Shown: in pieces, positions 34,420 through 45,079 of the stretch
How the letters are laid out: each line of letters opens with the position of its first letter
Numbering within the stretch: position 1 is the stretch's first letter
NCBI GenBank assembly: GCA_958298945.1
Contig: OY282606.1
Coordinates: forward strand, 94,619,696-94,683,695
Source: Atherix ibis
Taxonomy: Eukaryota > Arthropoda > Insecta > Diptera > Athericidae
Direction: 5' to 3'
Length of the DNA stretch: 64,000 nucleotides
Translations under genes and position numbers: made by a program
Notes under the pieces: model-generated
Told to the model about the DNA's origin: nothing
Databases searched by the model: none
Seen by the model: only the letters and a program-made list of their open reading frames with translations

Positions 34420-34930
34420 AGCATCTGAACAAAGACTTCAAGAGGCAGAGCTTCCTGGTCCTGTCAATAAAACGAAGCGTATAGATAGGCAAAAAATAAA
34501 TACGAAAATGGGACTTTTCAATATTGAAAATCTACCCCCTGGAATGATGAATCAAACTTTGAGGTTTTTGGCATAAGGAGCCGAATGTTCGTTGGCAGAT
34601 CCGTAGGGGATTGTATATCAAACCTGCAATAGGTGAATTCTGTGCGATATGGTAGAGGTGTCATCACCGTAATAGGGTTTTTTTTTGTAGAAATAAGATT
34701 GGCGATATTGACAAAATCGAAGAAAATATGAGACTACACTGATATTCTTGGTAGTGAAATGTTGCCAACAGCATCGTGCATTTTTCAGCAAAAATTCAGG
34801 CAATATTTAAGTAAAAATGCAGCCGCAAAAAAAATGGAAGTAATAAATTGGTTACTGCAGTCTTCTGACCTGAATCGTTTTCAGCTTCTTTGGGATGAAC
34901 TTGACAGGAATTTAAGGAAAACTTAAGAAA
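34420..34930 (+). pseudogene. Tc1-like transposase remnant
   Basis: Plus-strand fragments include QRLQEAELPGPVNK (second helix-turn-helix), WNDESNFEVFGIRSRMFVGR (about 34535-34600, holding the first catalytic Asp in N-D-E-S), VRYGRGVITV (glycine-rich motif), and QSSDLNRFQLLWDELDRN (about 34855-34910). The last is the S-P-D-L-N-P-I-E box with the catalytic Glu changed to Gln. The middle block with the second Asp is deleted. Inactive. Confidence 0.8.
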
Positions 34931-34959
34931 GCGTTTTGGAACAGGTAAAGTGGAATTTT

Positions 34960-35280
34960 TTTTTAAAGAGTATTTGCATTGTTTTGATTTTTTTTTTAAA
35001 ACCGACTGCGACAGGACATTCCACATTTCGATTGAGCGGTTGAAAATATTCTCTCTATAAGGACGCCCGAAAGAAGGATTCACAGTACTTCTGAAATAAG
35101 AATTCGTTGGAGAGATAAGAAATGAGTACTATTTAAAGAAAATACGATCAAATAAGGAAAGATAGAAGATATTAGGGCAATAGTCGAATTGGTCTATGAA
35201 CTCCGTAATATTTTTGTTTGATTTTGTTTCTCGTATAGTAAGGGTAATGACGTTTAAGAAGCGCCTAGCCATACATGGGA
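34960..35280 (-). pseudogene. CR1-like LINE, ORF2 C-terminal fragment
   Basis: Minus-strand reading gives TVNPSFGRPYRENIFNRSIE then MWNVLSQSV. The pattern of an R-x-x-x-F-x-x-R motif followed by W-N and a leucine-rich end is usual near the C-terminus of CR1/Jockey-group ORF2 proteins. It lies on the same strand as the reverse transcriptase fragment at 36905-37200. The plus-strand LINE between them probably split one element. Confidence 0.45.
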
Positions 35281-35379
35281 ATTATGTCCCAGCTTGGATC
35301 CAATATACGCCTTTAATATTTTGGTTAGGTCAGCAGGAATGAGAAACTTCTGGCATAGCTTAAAGTATTAATGATAACT

Positions 35380-36640
35380 AGAGGAAGGAGGGAGGGCCTT
35401 CGGCTTTTACACAGACGGATCTAAAATGTTTGCGGGTGTTGAAACGGAAGTATTTTGACCCCACAACCGTCTCTCTAGGGCCCTTGGTAAATACCCATCC
35501 ATATTTCAGGCAGACCATAAGTTTCTACAATCATTCGACGAGCCTCAGTCGCAGATTTTTTCGAATTGAAGGCAAACAGCAAAACTTCCCGCAAATGACC
35601 CTTATAACATTTTCACACACAAAAAAATATATAACGCGATAAGGTCACAAATGTAATGAAGAACAGTTGTTGACAGATGCATAAGCTTACGATAGTGCCA
35701 TCTATTGAAAAACGGCGGTATTTTATTTTTACTTCACCAGTAGATATTTACTTTCACCCCTCTTCCTGAGTCTTTACAGGTCGTCTCTACAACCATGGGC
35801 TGAACCTACCAAGGTAAGTCGTCAGTTACAATAGGGGCACTTCCAACATCAAAATATGCCAACGAAGTGCCGAAGGTGGTTTTTCCGGGTCTTGTATTTT
35901 TTATTTAAAAAAGCCAATTAAAATTATAAAAATAAAAAATTGAAAAAACATTTTTTTTCGACTTTTTTTCCAATTTACTTTTGGCCGCTCTCATTTTTTG
36001 CTTCAACTTATTTTTACCAATTTTGTGACATGCCATAGAACTTTGTGCTGGAGAGGTTATCCGACGGAACCTACGTAACGACAAGATTTACATTATATCA
36101 AACAGCCAAGCTGCATTGAAAACTCTCGTCTCGTCTGATGTTCAAGCGACGCTAGTTTGGGACATCCTCATTGTCCTAAATCTCCTGGCTTGATACAACT
36201 ATGTAACTTTGATGTGGGTGCCAAGACATGACAGTATTAAGAGTAATGAGCTAGCCAATAAACTTGGCAAAAAGGGAGCAAACATTCCGTTCATTGGACC
36301 AGAACCTTTTGGTGCCATCCAAAAGGGCCATCTGAGCTCCATTATCGAGTTTTCGAAAATGCGAGGTCAAAATCTCGCATTGGGATTATTCCCCGGGCCC
36401 TAAAATATGCTACGCCTTTCCTAAAACAAGGCGTTAGACAGCCTTAAACTCAACAAGCCAGACCTAAAACTACTTATTGAGCAATGTCTCTTAAGGTATC
36501 ATCTTAATAAAATGGAAAAATCTGACACGGCCATCTATTGTTTTTGCTCCGAAGATGATGAAACGTCGGAGCACCTACTTCGGCATCGTGGTTCGGGATT
36601 CACTAATTTCTACGAGATGTCTCGGCTACCAGTTAATATG
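35380..36640 (+). pseudogene. LINE RNase H domain, split by a repeat
   Basis: The first part, 35395-35510, reads GRAFGFYTDGSKM then LSRALGKYPSIFQA, with the first RNase H aspartate in YTDGSK. After the inserted repeat (35515-36023) the domain continues HAIELCAGEVIRRNLRNDKI, YIISNSQAALKTLVS (second Asp region, D changed to N in I-S-N-S), VTLMWVPRHDSIKSNELANK (W-V-P-x-H) and LAKKG-like residues. The C-terminal zinc knuckle region reads YCFCSEDDETSEHLL. One internal stop is at about 36195. It is a non-LTR element with an RNase H domain (I/R1/Jockey group). The reverse transcriptase is absent. Confidence 0.8.
35515..36023 (+). repeat. Unclassified interspersed repeat, copy 2
   Basis: About 509 bases, starting CCATAAGTTTCTACAATC and ending near ACCAATTTT. 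It is collinear with copy 1 at 31546-32235. It is embedded between two halves of an RNase H domain, so its boundaries are known within a few bases. No clear target-site duplication or TIR is seen at either edge. Confidence 0.85.
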
Positions 36641-36904
36641 ATATTGAGGTTTGCCAAAAGTTTGGTTTACTCACCCTTTTGAGTTAGGGTTACTCACTAC
36701 AAAAAACCTCAGGGGTATGTTCTATCACTTTAGAGACAGTACACAACTCTGTGTTTCCAAAGTATTAAATTATTCTCAGTTCTTTGAGCTTCATGGTAAC
36801 ATACCATATATGTCGGAATTTAACGATCCGAAAAGCCTGAACATGAATCGAAAAATAAAGCTTAAAAAACTGGGAGTACTAATAAAAGCGAAACAGTGAA
36901 TTGG

Positions 36905-37200
36905 GTTAGAAGTAGCAGACAAAAGCTCATTTGTGTACATAAAAAAAAGAGCAGGAGATAAAACAGACCCTTGGGGAACACCAGCATTTATTTGGCCGAC
37001 TATAGATTTTCATCCTTCAAAAACTACCTTCAGATTGAACAGTCTGAAAGATACTTTCTAATCTATTTAAGGAGATAATTGCTGATACCATTTGCATGCA
37101 CTTGCGATAAAATAGCTTGACGCCAAACTTTATCAAATGCCTTTCGGAATATCACATGTAATAATCCAAATATTCCCCAGATAAATGGATCAGAAACTTT
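36905..37200 (-). pseudogene. CR1-like LINE reverse transcriptase fragment
   Basis: Minus-strand reading gives FRKAFDKVWRQAILSQVHAN then GISNYLL, and after a frame change INAGVPQGSVLSPALFFMYT. These are two neighbouring reverse-transcriptase motifs (A-F-D-x-V-W and the PQGS box). Frameshifts show decay. See the fragment at 34960-35280. Confidence 0.7.
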
Positions 37201-37326
37201 GGAAACTTTCACTGACGAGAATATCTAAATTTTATACTGTAAATATGAAAAACAAGCGTATGTTATCTTGAAAACAAATTAAATATAATAGCTTGAATTG
37301 TAAAAAGTAATACTAAAAAGTTCTTA

Positions 37327-38585
37327 CGTAGGCTACTATATATATTTCTGGCCTAGGCAACACTAAGTGTTGCCAGGTGCGATCTGACATTTCCATTGGA
37401 AAGTTTGACATTTTTTAGCATAAACGTACTCAGAACGTTTTGACGTACGACTATCATTTGTGTTGTTTACAGTGACTTGAAAAAATCAATTTGGCAAAAA
37501 AATGGAATTAACTCGTGAACATTTTCGTGCGATCATTTTTCACAACTTTCGACGTGGATTATCACGACAAGAGTGCATCGATGAACTTAAATCTTTGTAT
37601 GGCTATGAAGCACCATCCTATAGCACTGTGAAAAACTGGTACAACGAATTCAATCGTGGCCGACGCTCGCTCAAAGACGAATTCCGTGAAGGTCGTCCAA
37701 AAACAGCCGTTGTTCCAGAAAACATCGATGCCGTACGTGAACTGATAATGCAAGACCGTCATGTGACATACCGTGAGATAGAGGCATGCCTAGGCATTTC
37801 TCCCACCAGCATACATTCGATATTGCATGAACACCTGGCCGTAAAAAAGGTTTGTTCTCGTTGGATCCCGCACAATTTGACAATCGCTCAAAAAAAGGCT
37901 CGTGTGGATTGGTGTAAAGAAATGCTGAAAAAATACGATCGCGGTGCTTCAAAAGACGTTTATAAGATCGTCACAGGTGACGAATCATGGATCTATGCGT
38001 ATGAGCCCGAAACAAAACAGCAATCGACCGTGTGGGTCTTCCAAGACGAGTCAAATCCAACGAAAGTTGTTCGTGGAAGAAGCACTTCGAAGCAAATGGT
38101 CGCTTGTTTCTTTGGCAAAACTGGTCATGTGGCGACTGTTCCGCTTGTGCAACGTAGGACGGTCAATTCTGAGTGGTACACCACCATTTGTTTGCCTGAA
38201 GTCTTCGGAGAAATTCGAAAAACGAACAAGAGAAGTCGAATCATTGTGCACCATGACAATGCGAGCTCTCACACATCGGCTCAAACCAGCGCCTTTTTGA
38301 CCGGACAAAACGTCGAATTGATGGGTCATCCTCCGTACAGCCCTGACTTGGCACCCAATGACTTCTTTGGGATTTTCGTCGCCAGAAGATGCTGTTGAAG
38401 CATTCAAAAACCATGTTTTGGAGGTGTCTCAATCGGAGTGGAAAAAGTGCTTCGAAAATTGGTTTGAGCGCATGCAAAAGTGTATAAATCTTGATGGAGA
38501 ATATTTTGAAAAACAATAAAACCTTTTTCGTTGATAAATATTCGCATTTTCATTATTAGGCCAGAAATATATATAGTAGCCCACG
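37327..38585 (+). mobile_element. mariner element with TIRs, single major deletion
   Basis: TA flanks (37325-37326 and 38586-38587). Ends read CGTAGGCTACTATATATATT and, reverse-complemented, CGTGGGCTACTATATATATT, both continuing TCTGGCCTA. The 29-bp TIRs differ at one position. Length is 1.26 kb. It is well preserved apart from one frameshifting deletion in the transposase. Confidence 0.93.
37502..38519 (+). pseudogene. mariner transposase, frameshift after third Asp
   Basis: Opens MELTREHFRAIIFHNFRRGL and stays open for 289 family-like codons: NWYNEFNRGR, a GRPKT linker, LGISPTSIHSILHEHL, RWIPHNL, D160 (VTGDESW), D252 (VHHDNAS) and D287 (YSPDLAPNDFF). At about 38369 roughly 30-35 bases that would encode the F-P-H-I-K-K-like segment are missing, and the frame shifts. 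The remaining tail is intact in another frame from 38373 (FSSPEDAVEAFKNHVLEVSQ) to the stop at 38517-38519 (GEYFEKQ). All three catalytic residues are in one frame. Only the last 50 or so residues are displaced. Confidence 0.92.
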
Positions 38586-38589
38586 TAAT

Positions 38590-40185
38590 CTTATTTTCTT
38601 CGAGAAATATCGAAGAAACTAAATTTCTTATGTGCGCAAATACGCATGAGCGGTCAGATAATGTGCATACGTGGGAGTGAGAAACTTGTTCCAAATTCCA
38701 CTCATTTGATAGGTGAACGATTTACGATTGGGGGGGAATTTAAGAATTTACTATTAAAAAATAAAAAAGCTCAAACGGTAATAGAAAAAAAAAACAAAAA
38801 TATAATTTTTATCGAATTTCTTATGAGTCAAGAATAAATATAAAAATAGACTTGTATGGACAGTGAGGGGGTGTGTACCTATTTTAAGCTTTGTTGAATT
38901 TTCGAAATAAGTGGCAACGGACATTTTTGGATGGAATCAAGACTATGGGGTTCAGTCCATAGGGTATTTGATGGTGGATAAAATTATATCAAATCAAGGC
39001 AACTATTTACGTAAGACGAAATGTAATTTTGCGTCTGATTATAATTTCGATGAGGTAAAGTGTTAATGACGAATGCAACAATAACATGATAACACTGAGT
39101 AGGATATGAAAAAACAAAACACATTCAATAATTATAGCAATTTAGAAGAAAAAATTGCATACAAAATGAAAGCATATTTGATGGATCCTTAAAAAAAATA
39201 TGCTCGAAAATCATATACTTGTGTAAATTTATGCAACGGATTCGAAATAAATGTGCGACATTGTCTCAATTTTCAAACAGTTGAACATATCATGATATCA
39301 TAAGGCTTTCTGAAAATCCCACAAAACAATGCTAAATATTCAAATGTAATTTTCTCATATGTTTTATTACTTGAATAATGATAAGATAATGTCGATTTAA
39401 TTTATCGTCACTTTTTATGTTATTCAATTTTTGTTAGTTTCAACTTTATTATTTAGGAAGAAGAAAAAAAAATTAAATAAACAACAACAACAACAATATT
39501 CACATGGTTACAAGAAGGTATCCTTCCAAAAATGCTAACTAATAAAATTGACGTAAACTTTCCCTTTTCAGTTTTACAAATACAACTTAACACGATAGAC
39601 TGGAACGGTACGCAAAAGGAATTTACTTTCGACTATCAAAAAGCAAATAAATAAATGCTGAAAGGCATCAACATGTAATATTATTAAAATGATAATTCCG
39701 GTGGATTTGTTCTTCTGCCTCAACAATGTTGAATTGTAAATTCCAATTTAAATCTATGTAAAGTGGTGTGCTCTTCCGCAATAACAACTGAATTTCGTTC
39801 ACATCCCATCGTATGAATACTAAAATTACTCAAAATTTTATAAGTTCAGAAAATAGTACATTTTATTTGCAGAAACTTTTAATGGAAACTTTCCGAAAAG
39901 GTTAAAATAATATACATATTTTAGTTAATGAAAACTTATTCATTTCTATGAGGAAAAAATTTCGTAATAATATTACGACAAAATTTTCAGTTTTCATACA
40001 AATGTTCTATTGAACTGTTGTCTTATGGTAATATTTGAAGGCAATTCACTTTTACGTATAAAATGTATAGTTTTAGTAGCAGAGTAAGTAAATATATGGT
40101 CTATGATATTCAAATATAATTCCATTTGGCACCCTTTTGGATGATAATCGAATAGGATCCTTTCTTAAGCTTCGTTGTACATACA
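38590..40185. other. AT-rich gene-free DNA
   Basis: No domain, TIR or array recognised. Composition is slightly less extreme than other blocks between 38860 and 39080 and between 39700 and 39800. Confidence 0.5.
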
Positions 40186-40439
40186 AGGTGTCCTAAAGAT
40201 ACGTTAACATTCATATTTTGATGCCACTTTAGTGATCTGGCATTTTGTCAGTTGACATTTGACAGTCATTAGAATTTTTTAGAAAGGATTTTAATTTGTA
40301 ATAAGTGCCACAGCACAATTTAACTTAAGCGGCTTCGATTATAAGTCGTTTCTGGGCACATAAAAATCCAGATTAGTGAAAATTCGAAAAAAAATTCGAA
40401 TTTTAGATATGAATATAATTTATATTTTATTGATTAATT

Positions 40440-41666
40440 ATATGGTCTTTAGTATTATCGAGGAAATCGGGAGGGTTTCAAGTCAGAGGATCGTGGACGC
40501 CAGTCGATATCAGCATTTTTTGACATTATTCGGCCGGGAAAAATTTCTCTTCGAATTTCCATCGTAGCATGAGCTGTGTGTTAAGTGGCACCGATTTGTT
40601 AGAACCACATGTTCTATAGGCTTAATTGATCCAATTCGGGGAGAAGAAAGTTTTGCAACATATCCCGATAGCGGTCACCACTAACAGTTAGAGCATTGCC
40701 TCCAGCATCCTCAAAGAAATATGACCCATTGATACCTCCGTATCAGCAATGCGGTGTATCAGTTGAGGATTTTCAGTGCCCCAATAACGGCTATTTTGTT
40801 TATAAACAAAGCCAGCCGAAGTGGGCCAAAAATGGGGATGGTCTTTACCGAGCTGGAAAACTCGAAAATATTCAGTGCGAATTTTCAGTAGGAATTTTCA
40901 GTAGAAATTTTCCTTAGAAATTTTTAGTAGGATTTTTTGGTAGGAATTTTCAGTAGACATTTTCATTACGATTTTTTGGTAGGAATTTTCCTTAGAAATT
41001 TTTAATAGGAATTTTTCGTTGAAATTTTCAAAAGAAATTTTTAGTAGGATTTTGCGGTAGGAATTTTCAGTAGAAATTTTCGGTAGGAATTTTCAGTAGA
41101 AATTGTCAGTAGAAATTTTTAATAGGAATTTTCAGTAGAAATTTTCAGTAGAAATTTTTAGTAGGATTTTACAGTAGAAATTTTCAGTGTAAATTTTCAG
41201 TAGAAATTTTCAGTAGAAATTTTCAGTAGAAATTTTCAGTAGAAATTTTCAGTAGAAATTTTTAGTAGGATTTTTCAGTAGAAATTTTCCGTGTAAATTT
41301 TCAGTTGGAATATTGAATTTTATGCAGGTATAAAAGCAAATCTATTTTAAAAATTTCTAACAAGCATAATGAATATATTCCCAATTCTTGTGCACGGCGT
41401 CGATGAGGACAATCAGCAACACTCTGCCTTACTGCATCAATTTTTTCAGGTGTACGTTGGCTTAATTGTCGCCCACGCTTCACTTTATCTGTCAGTATAA
41501 GCATATTTTCAAAATTATTCATTTCACGCTGAATGGTTGACTTGCTCGGCATATGATTAACACCAAAAAAGTAATGTAATTTTCTCCGCGTATTCAGAAT
41601 TGAACAATTATTTAAAATAAATTTTTGAATAATTTCAACACATTGTTGTGGCATTAGCCACTCCAT
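40440..41666 (-). pseudogene. WPPRS-type DDE transposase, split by minisatellite
   Basis: The N-terminal part (41666-41320) begins MEWLMPQQCVEIIQKFIL, has PSKSTIQREMNNFEN and RTPEKIDAVRQSVAD (helix-turn-helix and linker) and LLYLHKIQ. After the 13-bp repeat array, the catalytic part runs from about 40810: FVYKQNSRYWGTENPQLIHR, GSYFFEDAGGNALTVSGDRY, MLQNFLLPELDQLSL, QIGAT.HTAHATMEIREKFF (second Asp changed to Ile) and DIDWRPRSSDLKP (W-P-P-R-S changed to W-R-P-R-S). Possible element ends lie near 40190 (GGTGTCCTAAAGATAC) and 41755-41770 (GGGACATACCC on the plus strand), but they match only loosely. Confidence 0.8.
40866..41308. repeat. 13-bp minisatellite, about 34 units
   Basis: The consensus unit is AATTTTCAGTAGA. 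Perfect units are commonest in the right half (41195-41265). Variants with TTTAGTAGG, TTGGTAGG or TTCCTTAGA are commonest on the left. The array replaces the middle of the WPPRS-type transposase, between its helix-turn-helix and catalytic parts. Confidence 0.95.
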
Positions 41667-41816
41667 AATAAATTATTATCGACCACTCTCTAAGGCTGTC
41701 AAATGCCAACAGACAAATGTCATCCAAACCAAAATGGCGGCCAAACAAAATCGACCTGGGACATACCCAGTATAATCGTCAAGTGACTATATGAGCTGCA
41801 GTTATCGTTTGTTAGT

Positions 41817-41995
41817 ATTTTTTAAAGATGCTAATGGTAATGCTGTTGCGGAGACTAAGGACTGCAATTGATAGAAGATACACAATATGTCTATGGACCG
41901 ATTGGGCAGCGCCACGTCACACACTGCACGTGCTACAATTGTAATTCTGCGTCTGATATTTCACGGCCCAGAATGCGTGAAAGCGCGTTGAGAAA
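41817..41995 (+). pseudogene. WPPRS-type transposase fragment, plus strand
   Basis: Reads FFKDANGNAVAETKDCN, then after two stops MDRLGSATSHTARATIVILR. This matches the FFEDAGGNALTVSG and ATxHTAHAT regions of the neighbouring minus-strand remnant but in the opposite orientation. The second catalytic Asp (Q-D-G-A-T) is gone. It is a separate degenerate copy or an inverted duplicate. Confidence 0.6.
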
Positions 41996-41999
41996 TGTC

Positions 42000-44035
42000 A
42001 CCAAAAGCACAGAAGGCTTATTATAAGCCCCTTTAAATTTCCCTTTTAACATTCTTTTCAGAACATGAGGATGGTTTTCCCTTCCGAAATCGAGTACTGA
42101 TATATCTGTTTTTCTGATGGCTGATGGCTTTTTCAGGTGTTTTTTTCTATACAGTTTTTTGTTAAAAAAAGGATAACGGAATGAAGAAATTAAAGTAGAA
42201 TTGGAAGTAAAGTAATTTTTGGAAATGAACGCACGACACCTTGGTTAATAGTCCAACTGTGCGGGCGTCCAATTTGCTGATATTATTTCGTACACTCACT
42301 TCCCAAGTCTATTATAAAAAATTTTTGTCAATTAAATTACAAATTTTTATTTTCATTTCTATTTAGAACACTGTGTATATATTTTTACAATTTTTCCTCA
42401 ACAAATTAAACTTGACCGATTTTAAATAATTAAAATAAACATTATGTGAAGTAAAAAAAATGTTATCTTATTTTCATAATTAAGAGTATAATAAATTTGC
42501 GTATACGAAAAATAATCCTTTTTTTACTAAATACAACAAAGTTTAGTTGTCTAATTGAGAAAAAAAACTGAACAATCTGACTTTTTATGTAAATTTCTTT
42601 ACAATACAAAACTTTCGATACTCAATGGTCTATTTCAATTTAAGAAATCAACTTAAAATATTTGATTAACGAAATTCATAAACAAACATGCAACGAAGGA
42701 TTTTTCTATGATTAAATAGAGTCTAAACAAATGAAATAATTCCCGTTCTATATTTTAAATCTATTTTTAACATCAAAAGTCTAAATGTTGTTTTTAGAAT
42801 TTTGATTGAAAGGTAAACATATCGACTACTTAGAATTCTAAGTTGCGTCAATTTATTTTGTTTATTTAAGTAGTGTTCTCATAACAGCAAATGGACTGCA
42901 CATGTAAATAAGAATATATGCATTTGCTCGAAGGCAAAATCTGTAGTAGAGGATTGACAATTTGACTTCCCTTCAAGGCTAGCGAAATAGATGGAAAATG
43001 TTTTTTTTTTACAATATTATATATAATATGTATTACTAATTATTATACTAGAAAATATTTTTAAAAAAATTTTCCTAAATATCAATAAGAATTTTATCTA
43101 AACACAATCGAATTAGACCTAAACAATTCGCGGTATATTTACGTGATTATTGATGTTGGTTTTTTTTTTAAATAAATTTGTTTGAAGTTACCGCCAATTA
43201 TACTAATTACTCAATTATACACATTATAAAAAATTAAATCGTTCGCATGCTAATCTCAACCAATTATTCACATCATATTGGAATGTGAATTAATTAAATA
43301 TGCAACAAAAAAAAATGATCTATTCGCGTTGTTAAGTAATTTTTTCCAGATGATTATTAGTCCGTTGCACAAAAGTAAGTCTAGAAATCTCAATTAGATA
43401 AAAGACGCTATGACATTCATTGGCATCGAATATTTGTGAAAATTCCATTGACTACCCGGTTATATGTTAGGTATTCAAACAATTTTTTATTGGTGCGGGT
43501 TTTTTCTAAAACTTTGTTTTAATTTTTAAACTTATTTTATTAGCGAAGATTTTTTTAACAGAATCCTAATTTATAGAACTTAAAAATTTTGAAATCAGAC
43601 TATTGGTGGATTCAGTAAGTGTAAGTATATGTGTAGTTGACAAAGGACTACAAAATACCCTTACCTTAAAGTAGGGAAACATAGGGAAATACCCACAAAA
43701 TAAGAAGAAACGTTGGGCTGGAACATATTCTATATTACGTCTATCTTTATAGTGTCCTGAAGTAAGAGAGTTGGACTTCTTACGATATTGCAATTTCACA
43801 TGATGACCAAACATGTATGATGATCGAGTGAAAACCGATCGGTACAGTGCCGTTTATCTCAATGCCGTTAGCAGAGGCTGTGACTCAAGCTGGTCAACTT
43901 CAAGTCCACCTCGCAACCAACGCCAATTATCGAAGGTACGCGTTTTCGTCAAATCCTGTGCTATGGCCTGTTTGAGTTCAATTGATGTGCTAAGAGATGG
44001 CTAGACCAATACTATACTGTTCCTCAATGTGACAA
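42000..44035. other. Mostly AT-rich gene-free DNA
   Basis: From 42000 to 42300 the composition is mixed and may be transposon debris, but no motif is readable. From 42300 to 43550 it is AT-rich. From 43566 to 44004 there are two overlapping 63-82 codon frames on opposite strands without recognisable domains. Confidence 0.4.
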
Positions 44036-44039
44036 AGGT

Positions 44040-44470
44040 ATCATTAGACGTAATACCATAGATCATAGGAATCTATCGTGTACGAGTATGCCCAATGAGG
44101 GCTCCGCTCAACATGCTCATTTTCAATCTCCACTCCACTTCCTCTTTGATTTGTTGCGTAAATTGCGTCATGCAGTCGACCTCTAACTTTTTTCCGCGCT
44201 ATAATAAGTCCTTCTCTCAACTCTATCATAGCCCTTTTCCGCACCATCAACTCTCAACCAATTGGTTACCCTGCACGTCTTTTGCTATATCACAAGTCCC
44301 CAGTCTGGTTCCTTCTCATGGAAAGTGACCTCAGCTTATCTATACTACCAGAGACCGCTCTCCTTACCATCGATTCGCTACCTCTTGTGCCACCATCTGG
44401 ACCTGCCACTAAACCAGCTACATCCATTACAGGTACAACCCTTACTAATAGTCAGTAACCAGTTACAAGC
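44040..44470 (-). pseudogene. Possible LINE ORF1-like fragment
   Basis: The minus strand reads VAGPDGGTRGSESMVRR, then after stops RKRAMIELREGLIIARKKVR and GRLHDAIYATNQRGSGVEIE. The charged, helix-forming, non-catalytic sequence would suit the ORF1 (gag-like) protein of an R1-type LINE, but I cannot point to a zinc knuckle. A 20-base string AGTCAGTAACCAGTTACAAG (44450) recurs with one change at 14917, beside the R1-like LINE copy, which is the main reason for the guess. Confidence 0.25.
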
Positions 44471-44899
44471 TAGTTCGTCTAACTTTTGGTAGTAGGGCCT
44501 ACTTAGACCTCAACTATCATCTGCAGTGCTAGCACCAGTGATAACTAGTATCCCGTACCTCCAGGCCTAAGACTACAGCTACCACATTTAAGCCAAAAGC
44601 ACTTCACCTGGGTTGGACACGGTGTGACCAACCACCGTGTGGCTCCCGAAGATGGCTTGAACAGTGGAAACAGATCCCTTTCGGCTTATAAGTTTAAATT
44701 TGATATTGTTAGGTCTAACGCAAGCACGTTTATTCGTAGACATGTAGCCGAAAGGATGAAAATAATCTAACGGTTATAAAACACTGTGAAAAGGCGACCT
44801 TATTAGAATGACCAGAAAACTTACTTTTACTTCGGAAAAGAAGAATTTTGAAAAACGGTTTCATTTGTCAGCGAGATACAGACGCTAAGCACATTTCTC

Positions 44900-45070
44900 G
44901 CCGTTATTTATTATTCTTGGAGCAAGAGCTTCAAAGAATCTTTGAAGACGATTATAGAGTCATCACAGTCGCCAGATGTTTCTCCCATCGAATATTTATG
45001 GGATGAGTTAGATCAAAAAGCAAAATTGGAAACAAAAACTGCATGTACAAAAAAAATTCATAATCTAAAA
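44900..45070 (+). pseudogene. Tc1-like transposase C-terminal fragment
   Basis: Reads SPDVSPIEYLWDELDQKAKL near 44975-45035. This is the S-P-D-x-x-P-I-E-x-L-W box with the catalytic glutamate kept. Upstream catalytic blocks are missing, and stops precede it. Confidence 0.7.
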
Positions 45071-45079
45071 TAATATCTT

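Noticed and set aside
40866..41308. 13-bp array as a CRISPR array
   Set aside because: Units are head-to-tail with no spacers, and the context is a eukaryotic transposon.
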